Assembly (NCBI RefSeq): GCF_035975855.1
Contig: NZ_CP109055.1
Location: forward strand, 5,518,001-5,582,000
DNA: 64,000 nt
Source of the DNA: Streptomyces sp. NBC_01304
GTDB taxonomy: Bacteria > Actinomycetota > Actinomycetes > Streptomycetales > Streptomycetaceae
Direction of reading: 5' to 3'
Part shown: piece by piece, positions 25,687 through 35,900 of the stretch
Layout of the letters: the number at the start of each line of letters is the position of its first letter
How positions within the stretch are numbered: position 1 is the stretch's first letter
Notes under the pieces: generated by a model
The model's input: only the letters and a program-made list of their open reading frames with translations
What the model was told of the DNA's origin: nothing
Database searches by the model: none
Program-made: the position numbers and the translations under genes

Positions 25687-25905
25687 TTACAGATGCCGGT
25701 GCTCATCCCCTCCGATCACCGGCGGCGGCACCACGACATCCCGCTTGCGGCGCGACATCGAGCTGAAGGCCAGCACACCGATGAGGCCGACCAGCATCAG
25801 GATGATGCCGACGACGTCGACGTTGACGCTCTGCATCTGCCAGTCCGTGGCGAACGTGAGGATCGCCCCGGTGGCAATCAGGATGATGCATCCGCCCAGA
25901 CCCAT
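25687..25905 (-). CDS. Small two-helix membrane protein, DUF6458-like
   Basis: 72 residues. Two transmembrane segments (CIILIATGAILTFAT and VVGIILMLVGLIGVLAF) joined by DWQMQSVNVD, then a basic tail SRRKRD. This matches small actinobacterial DUF6458 proteins, whose function is unknown. GGGAGGCGG sits five bases before ATG 25905. The stop is six bases from the convergent stop at 25681. Confidence 0.8.
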   Translation of the reverse strand: MGLGGCIILIATGAILTFATDWQMQSVNVDVVGIILMLVGLIGVLAFSSMSRRKRDVVVPPPVIGGDEHRHL

Positions 25906-26032
25906 ATGAACCGCCTCCCTGTCCTGTGGCTGTTCCGGCAGCGGGTACCCGGTACCGGAACAGCCATGCGGGAAGCGGAAGTTCAGCCTTCCGACAGGCG
26001 GAGGTTCAGCCTCGGACGTTCGGCTCGGAGGT

Positions 26033-27349
26033 TCAGCCTTCGAGGAAGGCGACCAGCGAGTTGGCCAGGAGATAGGGGTCGGCCGTGCCGCACAGCTCGC
26101 GGACGCTGTGCATCGACAGGATGGCGACACCGATGTCGACCGTCTTGATGCCGTGCCGGGCCGCGGTGATCGGGCCGATCGTGGTGCCGCAGGGCATCGC
26201 GTTGTTCGAGACGAAGGACTGGAAGGGGACCCCCGCCTTCTCACACGCGGCCGCGAAGATCGCCCGGCCCGAACCGTCGGTCGCATAGCGGTTGTTGACG
26301 TTGACCTTGAGGATCGGGCCGCCGCCCGCACGCGGGTGGTGGGTGGGGTCATGGCGCTCGGCGTAATTGGGGTGCACGGCGTGGCCGGTGTCGGAGGAGA
26401 GGCAGACCGTGCCGGCGAAGGCGCGTGCCCGGTCCTCGTAGGTGCCGCCGCGGGCGAAGACGGAGCGCTCCAGGACCGACCCGAGCAGCGGACCGTCCGC
26501 GCCGGTGTCGGACTGCGAGCCGTTCTCCTCGTGGTCGAAGGCCGCGAGCACCGGGATGTACGAGAGCCCGCCGGCATCCGTCGCGACCGCGGCGAGCGCG
26601 GCCGTGGCGGCGTGCACCGAAAGGAGGTTGTCCATGCGCGGCCCGGCGACGAGGTCTTCGTCGCGGCCCAGGTAGGAGGGTGCTTCGAGGGGGTGCGTCA
26701 TCAGGTCCCAGCCGGTGACCGCACCCGGCGCGAGTCCGCTCTCCTCTTCGAGGAACCGGATCAGATCGCCTTCGCGTGCGTCACCGAGGCCCCAGATGGG
26801 CTGCAGATGACGCTGCTTGTCGAGCTTGAGGCCGTCGGTGTTCACCGCCCGGTCCAGGTGGATGGCCAGCTGCGGCACCCGACAGAGCGCGCGGTCGATG
26901 TTGACCAGGCGGGTCGTGCCGTCCCGCAACGAGAGCCGGCCGGCGAGGCCGAGGTCGCGGTCCAGCCAGGAGTTGAGCAGCGGCCCGCCGTAGATCTCGA
27001 CGGCGATCTGGCGCCAGCCGTGCGCACCGGAGTCCGGCTGCGGCTTGACCCGCAGGTTCGGCGAGTCGGTGTGTGCGCCGACGATGCGGTACGGCGTGTG
27101 GGCCGAGGCGCCCTCCGGCACGTACCAGGCGACGATCGCACCGCCGCGCGTGACGTACTTGCCACCGCTGGTGCCGTCCCACTCGGCGGTCTCCTCGACC
27201 TCGCGGAAGCCGGCCTTCTCCAGGCGCGCGGCCGCGTTGGCCACCGCGTGGTACGGCGACGGGCTGGCCGCGAGGAAGGACATCATGTCGTCGGTGTGCC
27301 CGCGGTCGAAGCGGGCTCTGCCTGCGGCGCCGGCGGCGGGAGTGCTCAT
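26033..27349 (-). CDS. M18-family aspartyl aminopeptidase
   Basis: 438 residues. Co-catalytic dinuclear zinc exopeptidase that releases N-terminal acidic residues from peptides in the cytoplasm. Visible zinc and catalytic motifs: GAHTDSPNLRVKP (His, Asp), AFDHEENGSQSDTGADG (Glu base and Glu ligand), and a late HPNYAERHDPTHHPRAGGG with the final His ligand. Length is usual for the family. Probably a monocistronic housekeeping gene for peptide turnover. Confidence 0.94.
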   Translation of the reverse strand: MSTPAAGAAGRARFDRGHTDDMMSFLAASPSPYHAVANAAARLEKAGFREVEETAEWDGTSGGKYVTRGGAIVAWYVPEGASAHTPYRIVGAHTDSPNLRVKPQPDSGAHGWRQIAVEIYGGPLLNSWLDRDLGLAGRLSLRDGTTRLVNIDRALCRVPQLAIHLDRAVNTDGLKLDKQRHLQPIWGLGDAREGDLIRFLEEESGLAPGAVTGWDLMTHPLEAPSYLGRDEDLVAGPRMDNLLSVHAATAALAAVATDAGGLSYIPVLAAFDHEENGSQSDTGADGPLLGSVLERSVFARGGTYEDRARAFAGTVCLSSDTGHAVHPNYAERHDPTHHPRAGGGPILKVNVNNRYATDGSGRAIFAAACEKAGVPFQSFVSNNAMPCGTTIGPITAARHGIKTVDIGVAILSMHSVRELCGTADPYLLANSLVAFLEG

Positions 27350-27418
27350 GGGTTCACCTTAACGACGTACGGGCGTCGGCTCCCGGCGAGCGGGGTGGGC
27401 CGACCACTGGTCTGTGGG

Positions 27419-28075
27419 TCAGTTGCCGAGGACGGCGGAAGGGGTGTCACCCCTGGCCACCTGTTCGGAGCGCTTGGTGACCAAGGCGGCGAGATCCTTG
27501 ACGGTGGCGAGGTCGAGTTTCGCGTCCGGGCTGAGGGTTTCGGCGCTGATCTGCAGGATGCTCGTCCCGGTCCGCACCTGGATGTGCGCGGCCGGCCCGA
27601 AGGCCTGGCCGGACAGGCCGCGGACGGCGCCGCGTTCGTCCCCGAGCTCGCCGACCTCGATCTTCGAGGGCTCGCCGAGGGCCCGGGACAGGCGCTTGAC
27701 GAGCTGGTCGTACGCCGTCTTCGCCGATGCCTCGTCCTGGGCCGCGAAGATCGTGAGGTTGGCCGAGAACGCCTGCTCGGGCGCGGTGAAGTGGGCCTGG
27801 TCGAAGTAGCGCAGGCCGGCGCAGTCCGTCTTGTGTCCGCCGCACAGCGAGGGCCTGGAGTGCTTGTCGATGGACTCGGCCGCCCGCGGCTCGGTGCCCT
27901 TCCAGCCGGGCAATGCCGCGGCGTCCGGCAGTACGGCCCCGACCTGCTTCGCGGTCAGCGGCGCGGCCTGTTTCCCGGCCGGCGACTCGGCCTGCCCGCC
28001 GCCGTCGCCGCACGCGCCGAGCAGGACAACTGCCGCCGCGGCCAACGCGATCCGGCCGTACCACTCGCTCCTCAT
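27419..28075 (-). CDS. Lipoprotein of unknown function
   Basis: 218 residues from ATG 28075, with GAGGGG upstream. Lipobox VVLLGACG near residue 21, then a linker and a single alpha/beta domain with one likely Cys pair (LCGGHKTDCAG). Resembles the sensor-like lipoproteins of actinobacteria by layout (short linker, about 190-residue domain) but shows no motif that I can name. Lies downstream of the acyl-CoA dehydrogenase gene, separated by a terminator. Confidence 0.75.
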   Translation of the reverse strand: MRSEWYGRIALAAAAVVLLGACGDGGGQAESPAGKQAAPLTAKQVGAVLPDAAALPGWKGTEPRAAESIDKHSRPSLCGGHKTDCAGLRYFDQAHFTAPEQAFSANLTIFAAQDEASAKTAYDQLVKRLSRALGEPSKIEVGELGDERGAVRGLSGQAFGPAAHIQVRTGTSILQISAETLSPDAKLDLATVKDLAALVTKRSEQVARGDTPSAVLGN

Positions 28076-28108
28076 GCCCCGCCCCTCTTCGTGGCCGCCG
28101 ATCATACG

Positions 28109-28139
28109 GACGGCCCGCCCCTTGCGGGAACGGGCCGTC
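28109..28139 (-). terminator. Hairpin terminator after the acyl-CoA dehydrogenase gene
   Basis: GACGGCCCG (28109-28117) pairs with CGGGCCGTC (28131-28139), with additional inner pairing. Placed 36 bases after the dehydrogenase stop, ahead of the lipoprotein start. Confidence 0.7.
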
Positions 28140-28174
28140 GTGGCAAGACCGGAAACGGTCGGCAGTGCCAGGGG

Positions 28175-30007
28175 CTAGAACGCCGCCTCGTCCAGCTCCA
28201 TCAGGTCCAGGTCGACGCCCTCGGCGAGCTTGCGCGCACCGGTGACGCCCGGCAGGACGTTGGCGGCGAAGAACTTCGCGGCCGCGATCTTGCCGGTGTA
28301 GAAGGCCTTGTCCTTGGCGGAGGCGTTCGGCAGCTTCTCGGCGGCCACCGCGGCACCGCGAAGGAGCAGGTAGCCGACGACGACGTCGCCGGAGGCGAGC
28401 AGCAGGCGGGTGGTGTTGAGGCCCACCTTGTAGATGTTCTTGACGTCCTGCTCGGTCGCCGCGAGGTCGGTGAGCATCAGGCCGACGATGGCCTCCAGCT
28501 CGACGGCCGCCTTGGCGAGCTGCTCGCGGGCGCCGGACAGCTCCTCGCCGCCGGTCTCCACGGCCAAGAACTTCTTGATCTCCTCGGCGAGGGAGTTGAG
28601 GGCCGCGCCCTGGTTACGGACGATCTTCCGGAAGAAGTAGTCCTGGCCCTGGATCGCGGTGGTGCCCTCGTAGAGGGTGTCGATCTTGGCGTCGCGGATG
28701 TACTGCTCGATCGGGTACTCCTGCAGGAAGCCGGAGCCGCCGAAGGTCTGCAGGGACTGGGCGAGCTGCTCGTAGCCCTTCTCGGAGCCGTAGCCCTTCA
28801 CGATCGGCAGGAGCAGGTCGTTGAGCGCCTCGAGCTGGGCGGTGTCCTCGCCCGCGGTCTCCTTGACGAGGATCTCGTCCTGGACTGCCGCGGTGTGCAG
28901 GACCAGGGCGCGCATGCCCTCCGCGTACGCCTTCTGCGTGATCAGCGAGCGGCGCACGTCCGGGTGGTGCGTGATGGTGACCTTCGGCGCGGTCTTGTCC
29001 ATGAACTGCGCGAGGTCGGGGCCCTGGACACGCTCCTTGGCGTACTCGAGGGCGTTGAGGTAGCCCGTGGAGAGCGTGGAGATCGCCTTCGTGCCGACCA
29101 TCATGCGGGCGAACTCGATGATGCGGAACATCTGGCGGATGCCGTCGTGCTTGTCGCCGATCAGCCAGCCGACGGCCGGGTGGTCGGCCTGGTCGCCGAA
29201 GGTCATCTCGCAGGTGTTGGAGGCCTTGAGGCCCATCTTGTGCTCGACGTTGGTGGCGTAGACGCCGTTGCGCTCGCCAAGCTCGCCGGTCTCGAAGTCG
29301 AAGTGGAACTTCGGCACGAGGAAGAGGGAGAGGCCCTTGGTGCCGGGGCCGTGGCCCTCGGGGCGGGCGAGGACGTAGTGGAGGATGTTCTCCTCCATGT
29401 CGTGCTCACCGGACGTGATGAAGCGCTTGACGCCCTCGATGTGCCAGGAGCCGTCGGCCTGCTGGACCGCCTTGGTGCGGCCGGCGCCGACGTCCGAACC
29501 CGCGTCGGGCTCGGTCAGGACCATGGTCGAGCCCCAGGTCTTGTCGACCGCGATCTGCGCCCACTTCTTCTGCTCCTCGGTGCCCTCCTCGAAGAGGATC
29601 CGCGCGAACGCGGGGCCGGAAGAGTACATCCAGATCGCCGGGTTGGCGCCCAGGATCAGCTCGGCGTAGGACCAGATCAGGGACGGCGGGGCGGTGGTGC
29701 CGCCGATCTCCTCGGGCAGGCCGAGGCGCCAGTACTCGGAGTCCATGAAGGCCTTGTAGGACTTCTTGAAGGACGCGGGCACCGGGGCGGTGTTGGTCTC
29801 GGGGTCGAAGACGGGCGGGTTGCGGTCGGCGTCCGCGAAGGACTCCGCCAGCTCGTTCTCCGCCAGGCGGGTCAGCTCGGAGAGCACGCTCTTGGCGGTC
29901 TCGACGTCCATCTCCGCGAACGGGCCGGTGCCGTACAGCTTGTCGCGGCCGAGCACCTCGAAGAGGTTGAACTCGATGTCGCGGAGATTCGGCTTGTAGT
30001 GCCCCAT
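28175..30007 (-). CDS. Acyl-CoA dehydrogenase (FadE5-like long form)
   Basis: 610 residues, about 200 more than a short-chain enzyme because of an N-terminal extension and a C-terminal helical domain, as in the FadE5-like group. FAD- and substrate-binding segments: [18 protein letters not shown] and [15 protein letters not shown]. Catalytic base Glu in [14 protein letters not shown] near residue 435. Catalyses the first step of fatty-acid beta-oxidation with an electron-transfer flavoprotein. GGAG nine bases before the ATG. A palindrome in the promoter suggests a repressor of the fatty-acid regulator class. Confidence 0.93.
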   Translation of the reverse strand: MGHYKPNLRDIEFNLFEVLGRDKLYGTGPFAEMDVETAKSVLSELTRLAENELAESFADADRNPPVFDPETNTAPVPASFKKSYKAFMDSEYWRLGLPEEIGGTTAPPSLIWSYAELILGANPAIWMYSSGPAFARILFEEGTEEQKKWAQIAVDKTWGSTMVLTEPDAGSDVGAGRTKAVQQADGSWHIEGVKRFITSGEHDMEENILHYVLARPEGHGPGTKGLSLFLVPKFHFDFETGELGERNGVYATNVEHKMGLKASNTCEMTFGDQADHPAVGWLIGDKHDGIRQMFRIIEFARMMVGTKAISTLSTGYLNALEYAKERVQGPDLAQFMDKTAPKVTITHHPDVRRSLITQKAYAEGMRALVLHTAAVQDEILVKETAGEDTAQLEALNDLLLPIVKGYGSEKGYEQLAQSLQTFGGSGFLQEYPIEQYIRDAKIDTLYEGTTAIQGQDYFFRKIVRNQGAALNSLAEEIKKFLAVETGGEELSGAREQLAKAAVELEAIVGLMLTDLAATEQDVKNIYKVGLNTTRLLLASGDVVVGYLLLRGAAVAAEKLPNASAKDKAFYTGKIAAAKFFAANVLPGVTGARKLAEGVDLDLMELDEAAF

Positions 30008-30058
30008 GGCAACGGCTCCGTAAGGATCGGGGAGGCAGGGTCCTCGTCAATACCAGCA

Positions 30059-30068
30059 AGTAGCTACT
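30059..30068. promoter_or_regulatory. Candidate operator AGTAGCTACT upstream of the acyl-CoA dehydrogenase gene
   Basis: Perfect 10-bp palindrome 51 bases upstream of the start, in an AT-rich stretch of the promoter. It resembles sites of TetR-type fatty-acid regulators in general layout only. Confidence 0.3.
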
Positions 30069-30152
30069 GATGATGCTACCCGCCAGTAATAAGAAGCAAC
30101 CCTATCGGGCGATCTGTGACGAGGCTCTAATCCCAGGCTCTGATCCCAGCCT

Positions 30153-31226
30153 CTAGTCCGCCGCTTCTCTCCCGGTCGCCGCCCGCTTGAGCCCGTACCG
30201 CTCCCGCACCTCCGAGACCACCCCGAACGCCGCCGCCACCAGCGGCACCGCGAGCAGCATCCCGAGGATCCCGGCGAGCGAGGCCCCCGCGGTGATCGCC
30301 AGCATCACGATCGCGGGGTGCATCTGGACGGTGCGGCTCTGGATCATCGGCTGCAGCACATGGCCCTCCAGGACCTGCACGGCCAGTACGACGCCGAGCG
30401 CCCAGAGCCCGATCACCCAGCCCCGGTCCGCGAAGGCCACGAGCACCGCGACCGCGCCCGAGATGAAGGCGCCGAGATAGGGGATGTACGCGCCGACGAA
30501 GACCAGCGCCCCCAGGCCCACGGCCCCCGGCACCCCGAGGATGAGCAGCCCGATGGTGATGCAGACGGCGTCGATGAGGGCGATCAGCGTGGTCCCCCGC
30601 ATGAAGCCCTCGATGGCCTCGAAGGCGCGGCGCCCCATGGTCTCCAGGGCGTGCCCGGTGTCGCGCGGGGCGAGCTGGTGCAGCCCGGCGACCGCCTTGT
30701 CGGAGTCGCGCAGGAAGAAGAAGACGAGGAGCAGCGCGAGCACCGCCATCGCGATCATCTCGCCGACGACGCTGACCCCGCTGATCACCCCGGACGCGGC
30801 CGTCCCGCCGAACTTGGAGAGCAGGTCCTTGGAGTTCTTGGCCAGGTCGTCGAGGGAGGTGCCCGCGGCGCCGAAGTGCTCCGTGATGCCCTTCGCCGCG
30901 TCGCGCAGGGAGGAGATGATCTGCTCCCCGCTGTCGATGAGGGCGCTCACCACGATGTAGAGCGCACCGCCGACGACCACGAGCACCGCCAGGCAGGTCA
31001 GGCCCGCGGCAAGGGATTTGTTGACCTTCATGGCGACGAGCCGGCGGTACAGCGGGCCGAGCAGGGCGGTGCCGAGCAGGGCGAGCAGCACGGGCGTGAC
31101 CGCGGTCTTCAGCTCGATGCAGAGCCAGATGCCCACATAGGCGACCCCCGTGACCAGGAGGGCCAGGACGCACCAGGCCGCGACCTTGCGGGCGGGTTCC
31201 GGCAGAAGGGTGTGCAGCGGCTGCAT
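30153..31226 (-). CDS. AI-2E family transporter (TqsA/PerM-like permease)
   Basis: 357 residues with about eight membrane helices, as in the AI-2E family: two near the N-terminus, a periplasmic loop (about 100-150), then the core GVPGAVGLGALVFVGAYIPYLGAFISG and the late EGHVLQPMIQSRTVQMHPAIV, a strong family signature. Members export or exchange small molecules; named for E. coli TqsA, but real substrates in Streptomyces are unknown and some relatives act as Na+/H+ or peptide-related permeases. Confidence 0.92.
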   Translation of the reverse strand: MQPLHTLLPEPARKVAAWCVLALLVTGVAYVGIWLCIELKTAVTPVLLALLGTALLGPLYRRLVAMKVNKSLAAGLTCLAVLVVVGGALYIVVSALIDSGEQIISSLRDAAKGITEHFGAAGTSLDDLAKNSKDLLSKFGGTAASGVISGVSVVGEMIAMAVLALLLVFFFLRDSDKAVAGLHQLAPRDTGHALETMGRRAFEAIEGFMRGTTLIALIDAVCITIGLLILGVPGAVGLGALVFVGAYIPYLGAFISGAVAVLVAFADRGWVIGLWALGVVLAVQVLEGHVLQPMIQSRTVQMHPAIVMLAITAGASLAGILGMLLAVPLVAAAFGVVSEVRERYGLKRAATGREAAD

Positions 31227-31418
31227 TCCCCCACCCGAACACGGCCCGAGGTGCCCGGCGCGTTTGGGCGTCCGGCCGGGTGAGGGGGCGTCAGGCGGCG
31301 GCCTCCTGCCGGTGAGGAGTCGTCAGTACGCCCGTGAAGTCGGGCCGGTTGACCCCCGTACGCGTGCACCTGGGGCCGCCGCCTCATCCCGCCGCGCACC
31401 CCGGGTACGTATGCCCGC

Positions 31419-31925
31419 ATGAAATTCCTGGTACGCGACCGGATCTTCGGCATCGGCGACGACTACTGGATCGAGGACGAGCACGGCCGCAAGGCCTTCC
31501 TCGTCGACGGCAAGGCCATGCGGCTGCGCGAGACCTTCGAGCTGAAGGACCCGCAGGGGCGGGTGCTCATCGACATCCGGGCGAAGGTGTTCAGCCTGCG
31601 TGACGCGATGACCATCGAGCGCGACGGCGAGGCGCTTGCCACCATCCGCAAGAAGCGGTTCTCCCTGCTGCGCAATCACTACCGGGTGTCCCTGGTGGAC
31701 GGCACCGAGCTGGATGTGAGCGGAAAGATCCTCGACCGGGAGTTCGTGGTCGAGTACGGCGGCGAGATGCTGGCGCACATCTCGCGGCGCTGGCTGCGGG
31801 TGCGGGAGACGTACGGCGTGGACGTCGTGCACGAGGAGGCCGACCCGGCGCTGATGATCGCGGTGGCGGTGTGTGTGATCCGGCTGGCCGAGAAGGAGCG
31901 CGAGGGGGACCGCGACGACGACTGA
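31419..31925 (+). CDS. LURP-one-related protein
   Basis: 168 residues. A tubby-like beta-barrel: FLVRDRIFGIGDDYWIEDE, RETFELKDPQGRVLIDIRAK and VDGTELDVSGKILDREF show the repeated long beta strands of the LURP-one fold (DUF567). The last segment forms a hydrophobic central helix (ALMIAVAVCVIRLAEK), which is expected inside the barrel rather than in a membrane. Members may bind phospholipid head groups; function in bacteria is unknown. GC content and codon bias are normal. Confidence 0.9.
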   Translation: MKFLVRDRIFGIGDDYWIEDEHGRKAFLVDGKAMRLRETFELKDPQGRVLIDIRAKVFSLRDAMTIERDGEALATIRKKRFSLLRNHYRVSLVDGTELDVSGKILDREFVVEYGGEMLAHISRRWLRVRETYGVDVVHEEADPALMIAVAVCVIRLAEKEREGDRDDD

Positions 31926-32042
31926 CCGCAGCTGGGCGGGGGCGACGGACCGCAGCCGGGCAGGGCCCGGGCCCCGCCTGCCCGGTCACTCGACCAGGTC
32001 ACTGAGCGCGCACGCCCGATCACCCTGTGCGAACACTGAATG

Positions 32043-32062
32043 CGTGGTCGGTACGTACCACG
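32043..32062. promoter_or_regulatory. Inverted repeat CGTGGT-N8-ACCACG upstream of the orphan-domain gene
   Basis: 6-bp arms at 32043-32048 and 32057-32062 around a GTAC centre, 33 bases before ATG 32095. Could be an operator or a small leader hairpin. Confidence 0.35.
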
Positions 32063-32094
32063 TCCTCAGCTGCACAGATGCAGGAGAAATCACC

Positions 32095-32685
32095 ATGCAC
32101 GCAATGCTCAAGAAGGTCGCCGGAGCCGTACCGGCCGCTGCCCTGCTCCTCGCCCTGGCCCCGGCCTCCGCCCAGGCCGTCACCACCGCCGCCCCGGACC
32201 CGACGGTCGGCGCGGGCGTGACCTGCCACGGCGGCGCGGCGCGGATCAGCATCAAGCCGGGCCTCACCTTCGGCGACAAGGCGCAGACCTGGACCGGCGC
32301 GGGCACGACCTCGGGCTGCAACTCCAGCGACTCCAAGCTGTCGGTGTCCTCGGCCAACGCGTCCTTCACGGGCACCGGCAAGGGCTCCTGTCTCCCCGCG
32401 CTCGGCATCCCGAACGCCGAGATGACCGGCGCGATCCGCTGGACGATGGCCGGCGTCGACCTGGACAACCAGGTCAGCAAGGTCCGCGGCACGGCCAAGC
32501 TGGCGCTGTCCGGTGCCACCTTCGAAGGCGTCGTCACGGACGGCCCGTTCAAGGGCAACAAGGTCAACGCCACGGCCAACTGGGACTTCGAGACCAACAT
32601 CGTCCAGGCCGTCGCGGGCTGCTTCACCGGTGGCTACACCGACGCGACCGGCACCTGGGACACCCTGACGGTCGACGTGGCCTGA
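32095..32685 (+). CDS. Secreted Cys-rich orphan-domain protein
   Basis: 196 residues from ATG 32095, with GGAG eight bases upstream. Signal peptide to about residue 27 (SAQA), then one domain of about 150 residues with conserved Cys in TCHGGAARISIKPGL, SGCNSSDSKL, GKGSCLPALGIPNAEMTGAIRW and AGCFTGGYTDATGTWDTLTV. Residues 42-196 align along their full length with the last 155 residues of the giant lectin protein that starts at 32954, so this is a free-standing copy of a domain that also occurs fused. I recognise no named family. The domain probably forms a disulfide-stabilised beta structure on or outside the cell. Confidence 0.85.
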   Translation: MHAMLKKVAGAVPAAALLLALAPASAQAVTTAAPDPTVGAGVTCHGGAARISIKPGLTFGDKAQTWTGAGTTSGCNSSDSKLSVSSANASFTGTGKGSCLPALGIPNAEMTGAIRWTMAGVDLDNQVSKVRGTAKLALSGATFEGVVTDGPFKGNKVNATANWDFETNIVQAVAGCFTGGYTDATGTWDTLTVDVA

Positions 32686-32702
32686 TCCGTCGCCCGAAAC
32701 CC

Positions 32703-32749
32703 CGCAAAGGCTTGGCACCGACCGTCGCGGTCGGGGTCAAGCCTTTGCG
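32703..32749 (+). terminator. Two-stem hairpin terminator after the orphan-domain gene
   Basis: CGCAAAGGCTTG (32703-32714) pairs with CAAGCCTTTGCG (32738-32749), enclosing CCGACCG/CGGTCGG. The lower stem is exact. Confidence 0.85.
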
Positions 32750-32856
32750 CTTCTCCAACTCCCCCTGACTGCATGGCACTTCACCCCGCCTGGTGGGCAA
32801 CTGGCGTTCACTCCTTTGGACTTCGAGGGGTCGCGGGGAGGCCGCCGCGGTGTTCC

Positions 32857-32920
32857 GATGATCGCGCATCACTACGTTCTGCGACTCAGTACGTACGTAG
32901 CGTGACTAATCGGATACGTG
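32857..32920 (+). promoter_or_regulatory. Promoter region of lectin-like protein B, shared with paralogue C
   Basis: GATGATCG (32857-32864), then TAATC and GGATACGTG (32912-32920) and GGCAG, before the start at 32954. The same words occur upstream of the paralogue at 43103 (minus strand), with GGATACGTG ending 33 bases before the ATG in both genes. GGATAC may serve as the -10. Confidence 0.6.
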
Positions 32921-32953
32921 TGGCAGACCCTGTCGCGTTTCTGGAGGAGGTAC

Positions 32954-35900
32954 ATGGTGGATATCGGACACTGTCGCGAGCGCCGGGGGAGGTCGCGACC
33001 GCCCCGGGGCACTGCGGCACTTGGCCTGGTCACGGCCATGACCATGGGTCTGTCCCTCGTCACGGCGCAGTCCGCCACGGCGGAAGTGATCGCCAACGAG
33101 AGCTTCACCGGCGCCACGGTCGACCAGGCCAAGTGGTACGGCGGTCCCTACCAGGAGGGTGACCCCACCGGCTGGGCCTGTCTGACGGCGTCGACCGCCG
33201 CTCCCAAGCCGCTCGAGGGCTGCCAGGAGAAGGTCGGCGACAAGCCGGGGCAGGGCGCACTGCGGCTGACGAACAACAAGAAGCTGCAGAACGGCTACGC
33301 GATCTCGAAGAACCCGATCCCGACCCGGGGCGGCACGAAGTTCAGCATCGACTTCGGCGTCTACGACCCGATGGAGGCCGGCGACCCGGCCGACGGCATC
33401 TCGCTGATGCTGCTCGACGGCAGTGCCGAGATGCCGAAGAAGTCCGGCAAGAACGGCTCGGGCCTCGGCTACGTGGGCATCGCGGGCGGCTATCTCGGCA
33501 TCGGCCTCGACGCCTACGGCAACTACACGGACTCCCACAACGACGCGGGCGCCGAAGGCGGTCTGTCGGACCGTACGCCCAACTCGATCACGATCCGTGG
33601 CGCGTCCAGCGTGAAGAACCCGATGGTCGCGACGTACAAGTCGGGCCGAAAGCTGGCCGCTCCCGGCGCCACCAACCGCACCGAGGCCCGGCGTACCGCC
33701 ATCGTGGAGCTGTCCAGCGAGGGAGTGGTGCGGGTCCGCATCGACTTCCACGACGGTACGGAGCCGCGCGAGGTCATCGAGCCCGTCGACCTCGACGAGA
33801 TCAAGGGCCAGCCGAAGGTCCCCGACACCCTCCGGATCGGTGTCGCCGCCTCGACCGGCAACTCCACCGCGATCCACGAGCTGTGGAACGGCAAGGTCGA
33901 GACGATCGAGCCGAACCTCCTCACGAAGGTCGAGCCCAAGGGCACGGTCAAGGCCGGCGAGCCGGCCGAGTTCGAGATGACCACCAGCAACGACAAGGCC
34001 GCCGGTCCCACGCACGGCGACATCGTCACCACCCAGACCTTCCCCGAAGGCATCAAGCCGGTCTCGGCCTCCGGTGACGGCTGGGACTGCTCGGTGGCGG
34101 GCCAGACGGTCACCTGCAAGCGACCCGGCTCCGGCCCCGACGCCCTCAAGCCGGGCGACGCCAAGCCGCCGGTCCTGGTGAAGACCGAGGTCGCCAAGGA
34201 CGCCAAGGGCGACAAGGAGATCACCTCCGCCGCGACCACCCCGGGCGAGTCCGACCCGAAGCCGGAGACCAGCCCGGTCAGCATCACCCCGGTCAAGGGC
34301 CCGGACCTGACGGTCACCACCAAGCCCAAGGGCGACGTGACCGCCGGTGAGCCCGCCGAGTACCAGATCGACGTGGCCAACAAGCCGGAGGCCGGACCGA
34401 CCGACGGCGAGGTGAAGGTCGTCCGCACCTTCCCCGAGGGCATCAAGCCCACCGAGGCCGCCGGTGACGGCTGGAAGTGCGACATCGACGGCCAGACCGT
34501 CACCTGCACCCGCCCCGGCACCGGGGACGACGTACTGGACCCGGGCAAGAACTACCCGCCCATCAACGTCAAGACCGACGTCGACGACGACGCGTCCGGC
34601 GACCTGGACGGCACCACCCAGGTGACCACGCCCAGCGCGCCGAACACCACCCCGGTCAAGGACACCACCACGGTCAAGCCGGCCGCCAAGGACCCGAACC
34701 TGACCGTGGTCACCTCGCCGGTCGGTGACGTCGTCGCCGGCAAGCCCGCCAAGTGGGCCATCGGCGTGGGCAACGCGCCGGACGCCGGCCCGACCACCGG
34801 CGAGGTGAAGGTCGTCCGCACCTTCCCCGAGGGCGTCAAGCCCGTGGCCGCCAACGGTGCCGGCTGGGACTGCAAGATCGACGGCCAGACCGTCACCTGC
34901 ACCCGCCCCGGCACCGGTGACGACGCGCTGCAGCCCGGCAAGAACTACCCGCCCATCAACGTGGACACCGAGGTCGACAAGGGCGCCAAGGGCGACCTGA
35001 CCGGTACCACCGAGACCGGCACGCCGGGCCAGGACACCAAGCCGCCGGTCAAGGACACCGTCACGGTGATCCCGGCCTCGGCCAAGGAGCCCGACCTGTC
35101 CGTGGTGACCAAGCCGGTCGGCGATGTGGTCGCGGGCAAGCCCGCCGAGTTCAACATCGACGTCTCCAACGCGCCCGACGCGGGCCCGACGCACGACTCG
35201 GTGAAGGTCGTCCGCACCTTCCCCGAGGGCGTCGTGCCGAAGGTCGCGCAGGGCCCCGGCTGGGACTGCAAGATCGACGGCCAGACCGTCACCTGCACCC
35301 GCCCCGGCACCGGTGACGACGCGCTGCAGCCCGGCAAGCAGTACCCGCCCATCAAGGTGACCACCGCGGTCGGCAACGACGTGTCGGGCACGGTCGAGGG
35401 CACCACGGGCGTCAACACCAAGGGCGACCCGGACGGCGACAAGACCGTCAAGGACTCCGTCGACGTCAAGGCCGGCGGCGACGGCACCGCGGGCGGCGGC
35501 GTGAGCTGCTACGGCGGCATGGCCCGGATCAGCATGAAGCCGGGTCTCGGCATCGGTGACAAAACGCAGTCCTTCACCGGCGCGGGCACCAGCTCCGGCT
35601 GTACGTCCAGCGACTCGAAGCTGCAGCCGGGCTCGGTCCAGGTCTCGTTCAACGGCATCGGCAAGGGGTCCTGTGTCCCCGCGCTCGGCATCCCGAACGC
35701 GACGATGACCGGCGTCATGCGCTGGTACGTCAACGGCAAGGTCCTCACCTCCAAGGTCGAGGGCACCTCGAAGCTCACGCTGTCCGGCGCGAACTTCGAG
35801 GGTGTCGTGACCGACGGCGCGTACAAGGGCAACAAGGTGCACGCCACGGCCGACTGGGACATCGCCGCGAACATCATCCCGGGCGCCGCGCACTGCCTCC

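Noticed and set aside
26108..30070. A 1,320-codon open frame on the + strand opposite the M18 and acyl-CoA dehydrogenase genes
   Set aside because: It is antisense to two well-conserved genes and its residues (strings of Gly, Arg, Val, Asp) are the mirror of high-GC codon bias. There is no start signal or domain.
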